The notes under the pieces are model-generated. The model saw only the letters and a program-made list of their open reading frames with translations. It was not told the DNA's origin and did not search any database. A stretch of 64,000 nt of DNA from Sinomicrobium soli (GTDB lineage: Bacteria > Bacteroidota > Bacteroidia > Flavobacteriales > Flavobacteriaceae), in assembly GCF_003285545.1 (NCBI RefSeq), contig NZ_QLNV01000007.1:124001-188000 (forward strand), read 5' to 3'. A program made the position numbers and the translations under genes. This document shows, in pieces, positions 7,602 to 18,200 of this stretch; the stretch's first letter is position 1, and every line of letters begins with the position of its first letter.

Positions 7602-8492
7602 ATGATGAAACGCTATAAACAGTTCGACAGCCTGGTCATCAACGATTTTACCACATCGGTATGGGAACACCCGTTGCACAACCACAATCACTATGAATTT
7701 ATTTTTATAGCCGGGGGAAAGGGAATGCACCATCTGAACAAACGGCTTTTGCCCTATCAGAAAGGATGCCTGTATTTACTGGGGCCGGAGGACGAGCACG
7801 AATTCCTGATCGACGAGGAAACGCACTTTGTCTATTTTAAATTCACCAAACTATACCTGGATTCTTTCCGTAATGAAGATGCCGGTGAGTGGAACAGGGA
7901 CATTGACATTCTTTTAAAGATCCAGGAACACAAACGCGGCAACCTGCTGACCGATGCAGGAGATATGGTCCTTACAGGGCACCTTTTTGAGATTATAGCA
8001 GAGGAATACCGCTGCAACCATCTGTTGAGCAAGAAAATTATCTTTCAGCTGTTTAAATCCATTATCCTGGTGGTTAAGCGGAACAAGGTGGGTTATGGCA
8101 TAAAAACAGGCCGTGATACAATGCCAGGGATTACCGGGGAGTTGCTGGAATATATCGAACTGCATATTTACGAGCCCAAAATGCTCACCAAAAAAGAAAT
8201 AGCTGGTCATTTTCATTATTCCCCCCATTATATCGGTGCCTTTTTCAAAGAAAAGATCGGGACTTCGCTAAAAGATTATATCCGGCAATACCGCTATACC
8301 CTGCTCGAACAACGTTTAAAACACGGACACCACAGCACCAAGCAACTGGCCCTGGAATTTGGTTTTACCGACGAGAGCCACCTGCACAAGTTTGTAAAAG
8401 CATTTTCCGGCCAAACGTTTTCGGCGTTGAAAGCAAAGTATGATCAGGGAGTACCAGAGACCATCTCCCTTCCACAAAATTCTTTATCTTAG
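7602..8492 (+). CDS. AraC-family transcriptional regulator
   Basis: 296 residues. An N-terminal cupin domain (HPLHNHNHYEFIFIAGGKG and LGPEDEHEFLIDEE) binds an effector. The C-terminal two helix-turn-helix units cover about residues 185-285 (LTKKEIAGHFHYSPHYIGAFFKE and LALEFGFTDESHLHKFVKAF). ATG is doubled (7602 and 7605), so the first residue is uncertain. It diverges from the DoxX-SDR operon with a 78-base gap that holds a direct repeat, which argues for control of that operon and itself. Confidence 0.92.
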   Translation: MMKRYKQFDSLVINDFTTSVWEHPLHNHNHYEFIFIAGGKGMHHLNKRLLPYQKGCLYLLGPEDEHEFLIDEETHFVYFKFTKLYLDSFRNEDAGEWNRDIDILLKIQEHKRGNLLTDAGDMVLTGHLFEIIAEEYRCNHLLSKKIIFQLFKSIILVVKRNKVGYGIKTGRDTMPGITGELLEYIELHIYEPKMLTKKEIAGHFHYSPHYIGAFFKEKIGTSLKDYIRQYRYTLLEQRLKHGHHSTKQLALEFGFTDESHLHKFVKAFSGQTFSALKAKYDQGVPETISLPQNSLS

Positions 8493-8552
8493 TGAACTCC
8501 CGTTTCGACAATTCCGGATTCCGGAGACTTAAACATACTAAAACCGCTTTAT

Positions 8553-9542
8553 ATGAAAACCTCATTCTTCCTGCTTATCCTGACCTTTACCGTACACTAT
8601 GGCACGGCACAGAAAACCGTGGGAAGCATCGAACGTTCAGATCCCGGGCTCGATGCCATTATAGACCACACGGCCAGAGCCGAAGTCATAGCCGAAGGAT
8701 TTACCTGGAGTGAAGGCCCTTTGTGGGTGGAACCGGAACAGATGCTCCTGTTCTCGGACGTACCGGAAAATACGGTATACAAATGGACTGAAAACGGGGG
8801 TACGGAAATTTATCTGAAGCCCAGCGGGTATACGGGAACAATACCCGGCCACAGCAAGGAACCGGGAAGTAACGGGCTGTTGCTGAATGCCGGGGGCAAG
8901 CTGGTATTATGTCAGCACGGCAACCGGCAGGTGGCCAGGATGGAAGCTCCGCTGGACGAACCCGAACCGGTGTTTCACACCCTCGCCGACCGGTATAACG
9001 GTAAAAAACTCAACAGTCCCAATGATGCGGTATACAACAGTAAGGGAGAACTCTTCTTTACCGATCCGCCTTACGGCCTTCCCGCACAAAACGATAACGA
9101 TCCCACTAAGGAAATCGATTTTAACGGGGTTTACAAAGTAACAGCGGACGGACAGGTGGTACTGCTTACCGATAAGATCACCCGGCCCAACGGTATTGCC
9201 CTTTTTCCCGGGGAGAAAAAACTCCTGATAGCCAGTTCAGACTCCAACGCGGCCAACTGGTATGTGCTGGACCCGGAGAATACGGAAAAGGAACCGGAAC
9301 TGTTTTACAGCGCCACCGATAAGAGAAAAGGACTGAAAGGACTTCCCGACGGACTAAAGATCGACTCCCGGGGCATCGTGTATGCCAGTGGCCCCGGGGG
9401 TATATGGATCTTTGACCGGAAAGGAAAAGTCCTCGGAAAAATACGATTGCAGGAACCCGCCTCCAATGTGGCCCTTTCCGGGGATGAAAAAACATTGTAT
9501 ATCACGAATGATATGTATGTACTACGGGTACGGTTGAATTAG
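8553..9542 (+). CDS. SMP-30/gluconolactonase/LRE family protein, exported
   Basis: 329 residues. A signal peptide (MKTSFFLLILTFTVHYGTAQ) precedes a six-bladed propeller of the SMP-30 family. Metal-ligand-type positions are visible: Glu in AEGFTWSEGPLW, Asn in NSPNDAVYN, Asn in RPNGIAL and Asp in LPDGLKID. Members hydrolyse sugar lactones with a divalent cation. The export signal places it in the periplasm. It follows the AraC gene by 60 bases on the same strand and converges with the GDPD gene (8-base gap). A link to the AraC regulator is possible but unproven. Confidence 0.9.
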   Translation: MKTSFFLLILTFTVHYGTAQKTVGSIERSDPGLDAIIDHTARAEVIAEGFTWSEGPLWVEPEQMLLFSDVPENTVYKWTENGGTEIYLKPSGYTGTIPGHSKEPGSNGLLLNAGGKLVLCQHGNRQVARMEAPLDEPEPVFHTLADRYNGKKLNSPNDAVYNSKGELFFTDPPYGLPAQNDNDPTKEIDFNGVYKVTADGQVVLLTDKITRPNGIALFPGEKKLLIASSDSNAANWYVLDPENTEKEPELFYSATDKRKGLKGLPDGLKIDSRGIVYASGPGGIWIFDRKGKVLGKIRLQEPASNVALSGDEKTLYITNDMYVLRVRLN

Positions 9543-9550
9543 GGAAAACG

Positions 9551-10348
9551 CTACTCTCCCCTGCTTTTCAATACCTCAAACAGCCTCTCGGGCTCGTCCG
9601 TAGTGATGACATCCATTCCGTGATCGAGCATTTCTTTCATATCTTCTTCCTTGTTTACCGTCCATACATTCAGGGTCATCCCTTCTTTTTTGGCTTCTGC
9701 GATCCACTCCGGGTTCTTCCGGTAAACCTTAATGTTATAGTCCAGGCCGGTATATCCCGCTGCCCTGGCCTCGGCAGGAGGCACATCGCCGTTCAGATAA
9801 GCCACCTCTGCCTCCGGGTCGAGCTCGTGTACCAGCTTACCGGCTTCGTAATTAAAGCAGATATATTCTACCATATCACGGGCATTCAGGCGCTGTACCA
9901 GGGCTACGGCCATACGGGTGAGTTTGAGGGTGCGTTCCGTTCCCGAAGGGGCGGTCTTGATCTCCAGGATCAGCTTTGTCCTGTCCTGTTTGAGCCCTTC
10001 TTCCAGGTATTCCTCAACCGTAGGGATATGTTCACCGTTGGGGAGTGTGGCAGCCCGCAATTGCTCATAGGTAGAACTCTCGATATCCATTCCCATAAAA
10101 CCGGCATCGTGGTTTACCACCATCACATCATCGCTGGTCAGGTGCACATCGAATTCCGAACCATAGCATCCCAGGGCAATGGCATGTTGCAACGATGCGA
10201 TGGAATTCTGGGGTAATCCTTCCGTTTTCCATGCCCCGCGATGTGCTATGACCTTATTGTTCTGTTCTCCGGATGTTCCGCAGCTTCCCAACAGCAATGC
10301 CAGTACCAGGGACATTGCAGCCGTTACGTTTACAAATCGTCTTATCAT
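9551..10348 (-). CDS. Glycerophosphodiester phosphodiesterase, lipoprotein
   Basis: 265 residues. A lipoprotein signal ends at C23 (LLGSC). The GDPD TIM-barrel shows the catalytic and metal residues H36-R37 (IAHRG), E65 and D67 (EFDVH), H80 (VNHD) and a Glu in LILEIK. It should split glycerophosphodiesters into glycerol-3-phosphate and an alcohol, outside the cytoplasm. The gene lies just downstream of the terminator of SusCD locus 1, same strand, so it is read either by read-through or from its own promoter. The glp genes about 10 kb away could use its product after dephosphorylation. Confidence 0.93.
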   Translation of the reverse strand: MIRRFVNVTAAMSLVLALLLGSCGTSGEQNNKVIAHRGAWKTEGLPQNSIASLQHAIALGCYGSEFDVHLTSDDVMVVNHDAGFMGMDIESSTYEQLRAATLPNGEHIPTVEEYLEEGLKQDRTKLILEIKTAPSGTERTLKLTRMAVALVQRLNARDMVEYICFNYEAGKLVHELDPEAEVAYLNGDVPPAEARAAGYTGLDYNIKVYRKNPEWIAEAKKEGMTLNVWTVNKEEDMKEMLDHGMDVITTDEPERLFEVLKSRGE

Positions 10349-10361
10349 AATTGATTTTCAT

Positions 10362-10393
10362 AAAAAAAGGTGCCCCTAACAATTGCGGGCACC
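10362..10393 (-). terminator. Intrinsic terminator of SusCD locus 1
   Basis: On the minus strand GGTGCCC and GGGCACC (plus-strand 10387-10393 and 10369-10375) make a perfect 7-bp stem with an 11-base loop, followed by seven U (plus-strand A run 10362-10368). It lies 20 bases after the phosphoesterase stop and 14 bases before the GDPD start, so GDPD expression could be set by read-through. Confidence 0.85.
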
Positions 10394-10412
10394 CTGGTTA
10401 TACTTAAACTTC

Positions 10413-12410
10413 TTAACTCATATTCAGCGTAAATGCTTTCGGACGTTCCATGCTTTCGGAATATTCCTTACCGAAGCGGTCTGTAACCCTGATCTCCAGG
10501 GTACTGTCTGCCGCACCGGCCTTTACCTTGAAAAAGTGGGCCGTCGTATTGGTCACAAAGGAAGAGGTGGGCACTGCCCCGGCATTGACGCGAAAAGCTT
10601 CATAGGAAACGATATGCAACGGGTCTTTCACCTTTACCCTGGTCACTTCCAGCGGGTTCCCGTTTTCAGTAACTTCCACCTTCCACTGGCTGTCATATCC
10701 CCATACGTTGATCAACACTTCATTTGCGGAAGCCGGTGTCGCATAAACTCCTGCATAGGGAGCCAGGTCGGCATCGCTGGCGTCAGGGGCAAATTCGGCT
10801 GCATTGATATGCACCTTGTTCAGGTCGTAGGCCCGGAACTGGTAATCTTCATCATAGCCTATACTCTTATAGCTCCACTGCAGGTCGGTGCCGTTGATCT
10901 TCCAGATACCGTATCCGCCGGGGCTTCCGTCTTTACAGATATGATTTCCGGCATAGCCGTTCCTGCCGGTCCACCACCAGGTTGCACAGATCGCCGCGGT
11001 ATTGTGTTCCATGAGGTTGGATTCCTCCTCCACGGTATAATTGATATGCGTATGCCCGGAAAGTACATGTACGGTCGGGAACTCCTTCAGGCAATCTATC
11101 AGGGCACTTCCGTTGAGCAGGTCGATGGTGTCTGCCTGGTTTCCTCCGCTGTCCAGGGAGGGGTTTTTATACAGGGGAGTGTGCATGGCCACTACTACCG
11201 GGGTGCTTTTGTCCGTAATGGCTGCCAGGTCCTTTTTCAGCCATTCCAGCTGGTCGGAAGCGATAACTTCATTGTAATTACGCTGCCCTACATTACCTTC
11301 GGACCCCCCGCTGTTCAGGTATTCCACATCATCCAGTACCACATAGTGTACTTTACCCAGGTTAAAGGAATAATAGGTAGGGCCTATCACTGCCCTGTAC
11401 TTATCCTCCGCTCCCCAGTCGTTGGCAACATAGGGGTCGTAATCGTGATTTCCTATAAGGTTAAACACCGGGCTGTTCAGTTTGTTCATATACGGGATAT
11501 ACTCGTTCAGCCCGAAGTTATTATTATACCAATAAGCATCCCAGGTCATATCGCCCAGGGTCAGCACATAGACCCTGGTACCGTCGGCGGCATATTTATC
11601 GATGGTCGCATTGACATCGGGCAATACCTTGCTGTTAAACTGGTCGAGGTCGTTATTCCTGTCGGCCAGGTGCCAGTCGGCCATAGGGATGACCACGTGA
11701 TTTTCATTACTCACCCCGATCAGGGAAAAGTCCTGCTGCTCCACGGTCTGCGGGCTGCCGCTCAGCCGCTTAAAGAACTGGGGCGCATTTCCGTTGTTGG
11801 CCACCTCATAGTTTCCGGGTACCGAAATAAACACAAATCCCGTCTTTTTAAGCGAAGGCAGGTAATACCTTCCTTCCCCGTCGGTCACTGTGACCTCATA
11901 CCCGTCGGAAACCACCACTCCGGGTATTCCTCTTCCGTCGGAATATACCAGTCCCTTAACCGTCATTCCCTCGATATCGGGAAGGTCGGTATCGGCTACC
12001 AGGTTGATCAGTACGCTTCCGAGCACCAGGCTCTCTTCGCCCCGGGTTACGGTAAGGCGGTATACCCCGGAAGTGAATTCTTCCGGTACGGGAAAGCTCA
12101 CCGAATTATCGGTTACCGAACTCACCGTACTGCTGTATTCGGCGCCTCCGGACACCGTGGATGTAAGGGTGATAAGGTCTCCCGTCAGAAAGCCTTCCCC
12201 GGAAAGGGTCATTTCCCCTCCGGCCAGGACATCCAGCCCGGAAGGGATTACTACCTTTTTAATATTCAGGTTATTGTCCGGATCAAAGCTGTCGTCGTCA
12301 TTTCCACAGCTTGAGAATCCCAGGCCTATACCGCTTAAACCGGCAAGGGTGGTGAGCCCTCCTATTTTTATAAATCGTCGTCTTGATTGGGTCATATGAA
12401 CAGGTTTCAT
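10413..12410 (-). CDS. Calcineurin-like metallophosphoesterase with N- and C-terminal accessory domains
   Basis: 665 residues. The N-terminus combines a twin-arginine stretch (SRRRFIK) with a lipobox (FSSC, C35), so it is probably a Tat-exported lipoprotein. An Ig-like domain (about 45-135) and a CarboxypepD/MetallophosN-like domain (about 145-230) precede the catalytic domain: D245 and H247 (ADWHL), GDMTWD at 286-291, GNHD at 320-323, a His in VAMHTPLYK, and GHTH. A MetallophosC-type beta domain ends the protein. The enzyme should cleave phosphomono- or diesters with a dimetal centre. Its ATG directly abuts the TAA of the BACON gene. ATG 12395 is an alternative start. Confidence 0.92.
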   Translation of the reverse strand: MKPVHMTQSRRRFIKIGGLTTLAGLSGIGLGFSSCGNDDDSFDPDNNLNIKKVVIPSGLDVLAGGEMTLSGEGFLTGDLITLTSTVSGGAEYSSTVSSVTDNSVSFPVPEEFTSGVYRLTVTRGEESLVLGSVLINLVADTDLPDIEGMTVKGLVYSDGRGIPGVVVSDGYEVTVTDGEGRYYLPSLKKTGFVFISVPGNYEVANNGNAPQFFKRLSGSPQTVEQQDFSLIGVSNENHVVIPMADWHLADRNNDLDQFNSKVLPDVNATIDKYAADGTRVYVLTLGDMTWDAYWYNNNFGLNEYIPYMNKLNSPVFNLIGNHDYDPYVANDWGAEDKYRAVIGPTYYSFNLGKVHYVVLDDVEYLNSGGSEGNVGQRNYNEVIASDQLEWLKKDLAAITDKSTPVVVAMHTPLYKNPSLDSGGNQADTIDLLNGSALIDCLKEFPTVHVLSGHTHINYTVEEESNLMEHNTAAICATWWWTGRNGYAGNHICKDGSPGGYGIWKINGTDLQWSYKSIGYDEDYQFRAYDLNKVHINAAEFAPDASDADLAPYAGVYATPASANEVLINVWGYDSQWKVEVTENGNPLEVTRVKVKDPLHIVSYEAFRVNAGAVPTSSFVTNTTAHFFKVKAGAADSTLEIRVTDRFGKEYSESMERPKAFTLNMS

Positions 12411-13646
12411 TTAATCTATGATTTCTACTTTAATATCATCCAGGAAAATACGGTTCTTGCCCTGGCCTACTCCGTTCAGGTCATAATCGTTACCGAGGAA
12501 TTTGATCTGGGTGTCCGAAGTAGCCCCGGTAATGATAAAGCTGTAGGCCCGGTCTTCTGCCCAGATATCGTTTTCCACTCCCGCATCATCTTCGGCCCTG
12601 GAATTGGGAATATTGTCTATGGTAAAACTATCTGCGCTGGCTTCCCCGGCTCCGAGTGCAGATACCCTGAGGATCCTGTCGTCTACATTTCCTCCGGCAG
12701 AGATATAGGCTGCTGCCTTAAAGGTGACCTGTACATTGGCAGTCCCTTCTATATTCAGTTTCGGGGAAATAATATCTCCTCCTACATTGGTTTTGCCCAG
12801 TTTTACAAATCCCTGGCGGGCGTATACGATCTGCTGGTTGCCGGAAATTTCCACCGGGGTACTCTCCCACCCGTGGTTTTTCTCTTCCTGTGTCCAGGTG
12901 TCATAACGTTTCTCACCCGTAGTTTCATAGGGGATGGCATTTCCGTAAGACAACCAGCTGAAGTTTTCCTCGAGAATAACGGTATTGGACGATTGCGCTA
13001 TGGTTACGGTCTGGTCCAGTTCCGGGTATTCCGGGGAGCTTACGGTAAGCGATACTTCACGCCCGTCACTCCTGTTTTCGGTACCCTGCAGTACAATACT
13101 GTTTTCAGTAACCTCCACCTCGGTAAGCCAGTCGTTGTTATCTACGGTATAGTCCCAGCCTACGGTAGCCTTGATGGCAATGGTAAGCTCGCCCCCCGCA
13201 GCAGGGATCGAATAGCCCGCTTCGGCACCTTCGAGGGTAATAAAGGGTACATTCTCCTGTTGTTCTACCGAAAACAGTACCGGTTGCTCTTCCCCGTTCA
13301 CCACAAAGGCAAAACGGGCGCTCCGGGGCTGAATGGTCATATTCTCCTGTACGATGATACTGAAGATCCCCTCGTCATCACCTTCGTCAGGAAAGGCCCT
13401 TACCCAGTCGTTCTCTTCCTGGGCCACGACTTTCCACGGCTGGTTGGAACGCACTACGTATTTCCGGGTTGCTGCCGCAGGATCCACGGAAAGCCCTGTC
13501 GGGTCTCCCTCTATGGTAAAATAGGGATCTTCGGCCACCTCGTCGTCATCATTATTACACGACATAAAGACCAGGGGAAGGAACAACATCACGGCAAAAA
13601 GCCTCCTGAGTGTTTTTCCTGCACTGAAAATATCCTGTGTATTCAT
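12411..13646 (-). CDS. BACON-domain surface lipoprotein
   Basis: 411 residues. A lipoprotein signal ends at a Cys in LVFMSCNNDDDE; an acidic run after Cys is typical of surface-exposed Bacteroidota lipoproteins. Two tandem BACON domains follow (SNQPWKVVAQEENDWVRAFP and KATVGWDYTVDNNDWL), then a jelly-roll domain of about 190 residues starting LEENFSWLSYG that resembles choice-of-anchor/DUF5017 modules. BACON domains are thought to bind carbohydrate or mucin or act as spacers. Its place after SusD is that of a SusE/SusF-type ligand-binding protein. The ligand is unknown. Confidence 0.85.
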   Translation of the reverse strand: MNTQDIFSAGKTLRRLFAVMLFLPLVFMSCNNDDDEVAEDPYFTIEGDPTGLSVDPAAATRKYVVRSNQPWKVVAQEENDWVRAFPDEGDDEGIFSIIVQENMTIQPRSARFAFVVNGEEQPVLFSVEQQENVPFITLEGAEAGYSIPAAGGELTIAIKATVGWDYTVDNNDWLTEVEVTENSIVLQGTENRSDGREVSLTVSSPEYPELDQTVTIAQSSNTVILEENFSWLSYGNAIPYETTGEKRYDTWTQEEKNHGWESTPVEISGNQQIVYARQGFVKLGKTNVGGDIISPKLNIEGTANVQVTFKAAAYISAGGNVDDRILRVSALGAGEASADSFTIDNIPNSRAEDDAGVENDIWAEDRAYSFIITGATSDTQIKFLGNDYDLNGVGQGKNRIFLDDIKVEIID

Positions 13647-13667
13647 GTTTCTGTTTTTTTTGATTGG

Positions 13668-15227
13668 TTAGTTTCCTCCCTCTATGGCCTGTTTGCTCCA
13701 CCATACGGGGGTTTTCATATTGTTTTCTCCTCCCATCCTGTCCAGGGCTTCCCGGGCATGGTCATTATTCGTAGCCATGGTAGTATTGGGATAGGCAAAA
13801 CGGGTAGGCAGGATAAAGTCGTTATACACGGTCCCGTTTCCTATGGTGAGTTCCGGGTACCCGGTACGCCGGTATTCGTGGTAGGCTTCCATCCCTACCC
13901 AGAACAGGGCCAGGTATTTCTGGTTTGCGATCAGCTCCTCCTTGTCGGTTGCATCGTTCCAGGAAGCCAGCTCAGAATCGAGGAAGGTATCTATATCACT
14001 GTTGGAAATAGTGACAGGGGTTTCACTGTATTCCCCGTATTCAGACCACTTCTCCATAGAAGCCCTTATGGCGCTGGAATAGTATCCCTCAGCTGCAGAC
14101 TCACCTCCGGGAATATCTCCTTTAAGGGCAGCTTCGGCGAAGATAAACTGCACTTCGGCATAGTCCATAAACCATCCCGGCGCATCCGGACGACAGAAAA
14201 CGGCAGCGTTCAGCCAGGATGTGCCCCGGTCTACTTCGCCTTGCTCCTCCGGGGTACATCCGGCTACGGTACCTTTCCAGACATTGTTACCGGGATTTTT
14301 CTTCCCGATAATAGGTAAACGCGGGTCGGTATAGGTCTGTGCCCCGGTGCTGCTGGTTACCACCGTCATTTTTATAAGCTGTTCCGTAAGCTTCCTTCCC
14401 GAACTGGTAAAATCCCCCTCATTGGTCAGGGCAAATTCGTTCCGGTACGGATCACTTCCCGAAAAGATCACCGTGGCATTATCCGCATTAGACGTAAAAA
14501 TGGGGTACCTGGACGGATTGTTCAGTATCTCGGTCATCTTGGCCGCCGTTCCCATTTCACTTCTTCCGCTTACCCTGCACAACAGCCGCAGGTAAAGGGA
14601 GTTGTTGAATTTCCGCCACTGTTCCATATCACCGCCATACATCCCGTCCAGTGCCGGCTTCAGGAATTCGGGGTTTGTAGCATAAAGGTCATTGGCCGTT
14701 TCCAGGGCCTCGAACAGCTGCCGGTATACCTCTTCCTGCGAATCGAATTTTGGTTTGAGGATCCCGTCGGCCTGCCGTGCCTGGAAGGCTTCCGTATATG
14801 GAATATCGCCAAAGATATCGGTAAGGTTAGACATATACATCACCTTTAAGGTCATGGCTATAGCCTGAAGGGATACATCTTCCTGCTCCACGCTCAGTTC
14901 ATACATATGACTCACATTGTTCCCATAGCGGCCATACATATTCCACACGTTACTCCAGTTACTTTCACTGATGGAATACCTATGCTCTTGCCGGGTGGTT
15001 CCCCCGGTAAAGGCGGTAAACTGTATCAGTTCGTTATTCCAGAACCAGGTGTAATTCAGCCAGGCATTGGCCCCGTTATACAACAGGGGTTCAAACATCC
15101 CGCTGGCCTTTATCTGCCCTAACAGGGTAGCGTTCGGGTTCGTATTGATATCTTCGAAATCACCGGTACATCCCACTGTGAGAAGCAGTGCAAATCCGAC
15201 TGTCTTTATTTTGTTTATACTTATCAT
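13668..15227 (-). CDS. SusD/RagB-family nutrient-binding outer-membrane lipoprotein
   Basis: 519 residues from the ATG at 15227 (MISINKIKTVGFALLLTVGC); the frame opens 10 codons earlier inside the end of susC, but the later start gives a clean signal with C20. The TPR-rich fold typical of SusD is visible: LTDIFGDIPYTEAFQ near 140-155, then RQLFEALETAND, and later YFAPNTTMA-type C-terminal loops. The opening INTNPN and the FTAFTGGTTRQEH region suggest the SusD-like_2 subgroup. It should cap the SusC barrel encoded upstream (11-base gap). Confidence 0.92.
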   Translation of the reverse strand: MISINKIKTVGFALLLTVGCTGDFEDINTNPNATLLGQIKASGMFEPLLYNGANAWLNYTWFWNNELIQFTAFTGGTTRQEHRYSISESNWSNVWNMYGRYGNNVSHMYELSVEQEDVSLQAIAMTLKVMYMSNLTDIFGDIPYTEAFQARQADGILKPKFDSQEEVYRQLFEALETANDLYATNPEFLKPALDGMYGGDMEQWRKFNNSLYLRLLCRVSGRSEMGTAAKMTEILNNPSRYPIFTSNADNATVIFSGSDPYRNEFALTNEGDFTSSGRKLTEQLIKMTVVTSSTGAQTYTDPRLPIIGKKNPGNNVWKGTVAGCTPEEQGEVDRGTSWLNAAVFCRPDAPGWFMDYAEVQFIFAEAALKGDIPGGESAAEGYYSSAIRASMEKWSEYGEYSETPVTISNSDIDTFLDSELASWNDATDKEELIANQKYLALFWVGMEAYHEYRRTGYPELTIGNGTVYNDFILPTRFAYPNTTMATNNDHAREALDRMGGENNMKTPVWWSKQAIEGGN

Positions 15228-15237
15228 AGCTGTTGAA

Positions 15238-18200
15238 TTAGAATGAAAGTTTAACATTTAACCCGTAGGACCTGGTCATGGGAAAGGCCATGGACTCTAT
15301 CCCCGGATGAATATCCGAACCATTCAGCATCCCGGTTTCCGGGTCGTATTGCGGAAAATCGGTCCAGGTAAACAGGTTAGTGGCAAAGGCCCCTATACTG
15401 GCACTCTGCAAAAACCCGGTCTTGCGGCATATCTCACCGGGAAAATCGTAGTCCAGGCGAACTTCCCTCAGTTTCAGGAAAGATGTATCGAAAGTATTCA
15501 TCTCTACATTATCCCTGTTCCACACATACGTATTGTAATAGGTTTGTATGCTGTTGGTCACCGTAGTGTTTTTGGTATAGGTTACTGTACCGTCGGAATG
15601 CTCAATACGGTTAACCCCCGGATGTACCAGGCCGTCATACCTTCCTTTGAGGGAGTTTTTGAGTTTTCCCTGGTAGGAAAGAGAAAAGTTGGTCACCGAA
15701 AAGGCATTTCCTCCCCACTGCCCGGAAAAAGCGGCCATCAGTGAAAAGTTCTTATAGCGGAACCGTTGTATCATCCCTCCTCTCCAGTCGGGATTTACCT
15801 TTCCGATCCTCCGGTCCGGATTGGTATCAAGCTCCGGGTAGCCTTCAGAATTTACAATATGCATACCGGAAGCATCTACCTGTTCTCCGTTCTCGTCGAC
15901 ATAGAAAGCTCCTTCAGGTGCTCTCCGGAACCCTTTTCCGTAAATGACATTCATTTCTTCACCGAGATAGGAATACACGAAAACCCGGCTTCCGATAGTG
16001 GTTCCCCTACCCGGCTGATAAGGCTCGTCAGGGTCCCAGCCATCCTGCAGGCTTACCAGTTCATTAAAGTTCTTAGACCAGGTAAGGTCGAACGACCAGG
16101 TAAAATCTTCTGTTCTCATCGGCACGAACGTTCCGGCTACTTCAATCCCTTTATTTACGATCTCCCCGGCATTGATCTTCCGTCCGGTAGCCCCGGTAAT
16201 CTGGTCGGTGGCAACCGTTATAATCTGATCAGTCATGGAAGAATAATACAAGGCGAGATCAAGTGAAATACGGTTCTTAAAAAGTTTGGTTTCCAGTCCT
16301 ACCTCCCAGCTCTCCACATTTTCAGGCCGGATCAGCGGATCAGGAATGGTTCCCGGTACTACAGAACCTCCCGGAAATGAAGTGGTTCCATAGGTCTGAT
16401 CTAACTGATAAGCATCGGTATCATTCCCCACATTGGCCCAGGAAAGGCGAAGTTTAAGCATATCTACCCAGGGCGCATTTTCCCGAAAGTTAAATATCCT
16501 GTCGGTCAATATACTTGCCGCTACAGATGGGTAAAAATAAGACCAATTGCCTCGTGCCAGAGTACTTGACCAGTCGTTACGCGCAGTGATATCCACAAAA
16601 TATGTATCGTCCCAACTCAGCGAGGCCATTCCGTAAAGGCTGTTGATCATTTTTTTGCTATGAAAGTCATATACACTGGGAATTACACCGGTAGGCAAGT
16701 TGGTCGTGTGGTACACCCCTTCCTCCCCCAGCTCATCGAGGGTGGTTTTACTGTTGTGGTGTTTTTGGGTCATATTGTTTCCCCCCAACATCAAAGACAG
16801 TCCGAAACGGTCTTCCACAAGGGTATTATTGATATACCGCAGCATAAAATCGGTATTCAGTTCGTAATGCCCTATGGTTTGTTCCCGGTAAAAACCGTTC
16901 TGGTACCCCGCCGTATAAAACGGTTTACGCTGGGTACGAAAGTCATTAGACCAATCAAGCCCTGATCTCAGGTCAAGAGTAAGCCCTTCCATCAGGTCAA
17001 AAGACAGGGTCACATTTCCGAACACCCGGTTTTTATCATTACCGTTCAGCCCTTCGTACAGTGTCCTGTACGGATTAAAAGAATTGGCCGAAGGGTACAC
17101 CAGTCCCTGGCCGTTCTCTCCCTGTGCATTCCAGTTGGTATAATTATAACGCCCTTCAAAATGTTCCTTCTTCCATTCGTCTATACTGTTGACATTAAAT
17201 CCCCATACCAGGGCATACATGGGGTTGACCTCATCATATCCTCCTGCAGGCATATTATCGCTCTTCCGGTTGTAATAATTCACCTTGGTACTAAGCTTGA
17301 TCTTGTCGTTCAGCGGTGTGGTAAACGACAAGGAAACCGAACGCTTATTAAACCCGGTATTGGGCAGTATCCATTCGTTTTCGTAATTGGTAAATGAAAA
17401 CCGTGTGGAAGTCCCTTCCCCGTTACCTCCGCTTACGGTCACCGTGTTATTGGTAGTTACCCCGGTCTGAAAGAACCCGGTATACCAATCGTCCTGGTAT
17501 ACCCAGGGCAGCTTGGTATAGGTATTGTTATCCCAGTCTTTGGAGGCGTAGAGGTAACGCATTTTATTAGGATCGAATTTTTCCCCGAAAGTATATCTGG
17601 AATAACGGCGGGGGGTAGCCACCCCGTCAGGCGCCATTTCGGGAGTGAGTTCCCACATCGAAAATTCATTCAGCCCCATATCGGAACCATTCCCGTATTC
17701 GGTCTGGAAGTCGGGAAAATAACCGGCACGTTCAAAAGTCAGGGAAGAGTTTATGGTCACCCCAAGGCCCTTATCCTTACGTCCGGATTTGGTTGTAATG
17801 ATAATCGCCCCGTTAGCGGCCCGTGAACCGTAAAGTGCAGCAGCAGCCGGGCCTTTAAGTACCGAAACGGACTCCACATCCTCCGGGTTGATATCACTGG
17901 CCCCGTTACCGTAATCTACCGGGGCATCTGCCTGGGCATAATTACTTACACTCCTGGTTGCTGTTATGTCATCATAAATGGGGATCCCGTCTACTACAAA
18001 CAACGGACTGTTTTTGCCGTAGTCAAGAGACAGGTCGCCCCTGAGACTCGTTCTTACCGAACCGGCAGGGCCGGTACCTGCAGAAGAAAAGGATAATCCC
18101 GCCACTTTTCCCGACATATTGTTCATCCAGTTCCCGGTGACGGTCTTGGTCAGGTCGTCACCCTCTACCTTGGTCACCGCATAACCAAGGGACTTTTCTT

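Noticed and set aside
10383-12314. 643-codon plus-strand open frame opposite the metallophosphoesterase
   Set aside because: It is antisense to a gene with complete catalytic motifs, and its translation is rich in Gly, His, Ile and Val without any known domain.
12387-14318. 643-codon plus-strand frame opposite the BACON and SusD genes
   Set aside because: It spans two well-supported minus-strand genes and their boundary, and has no domain pattern.
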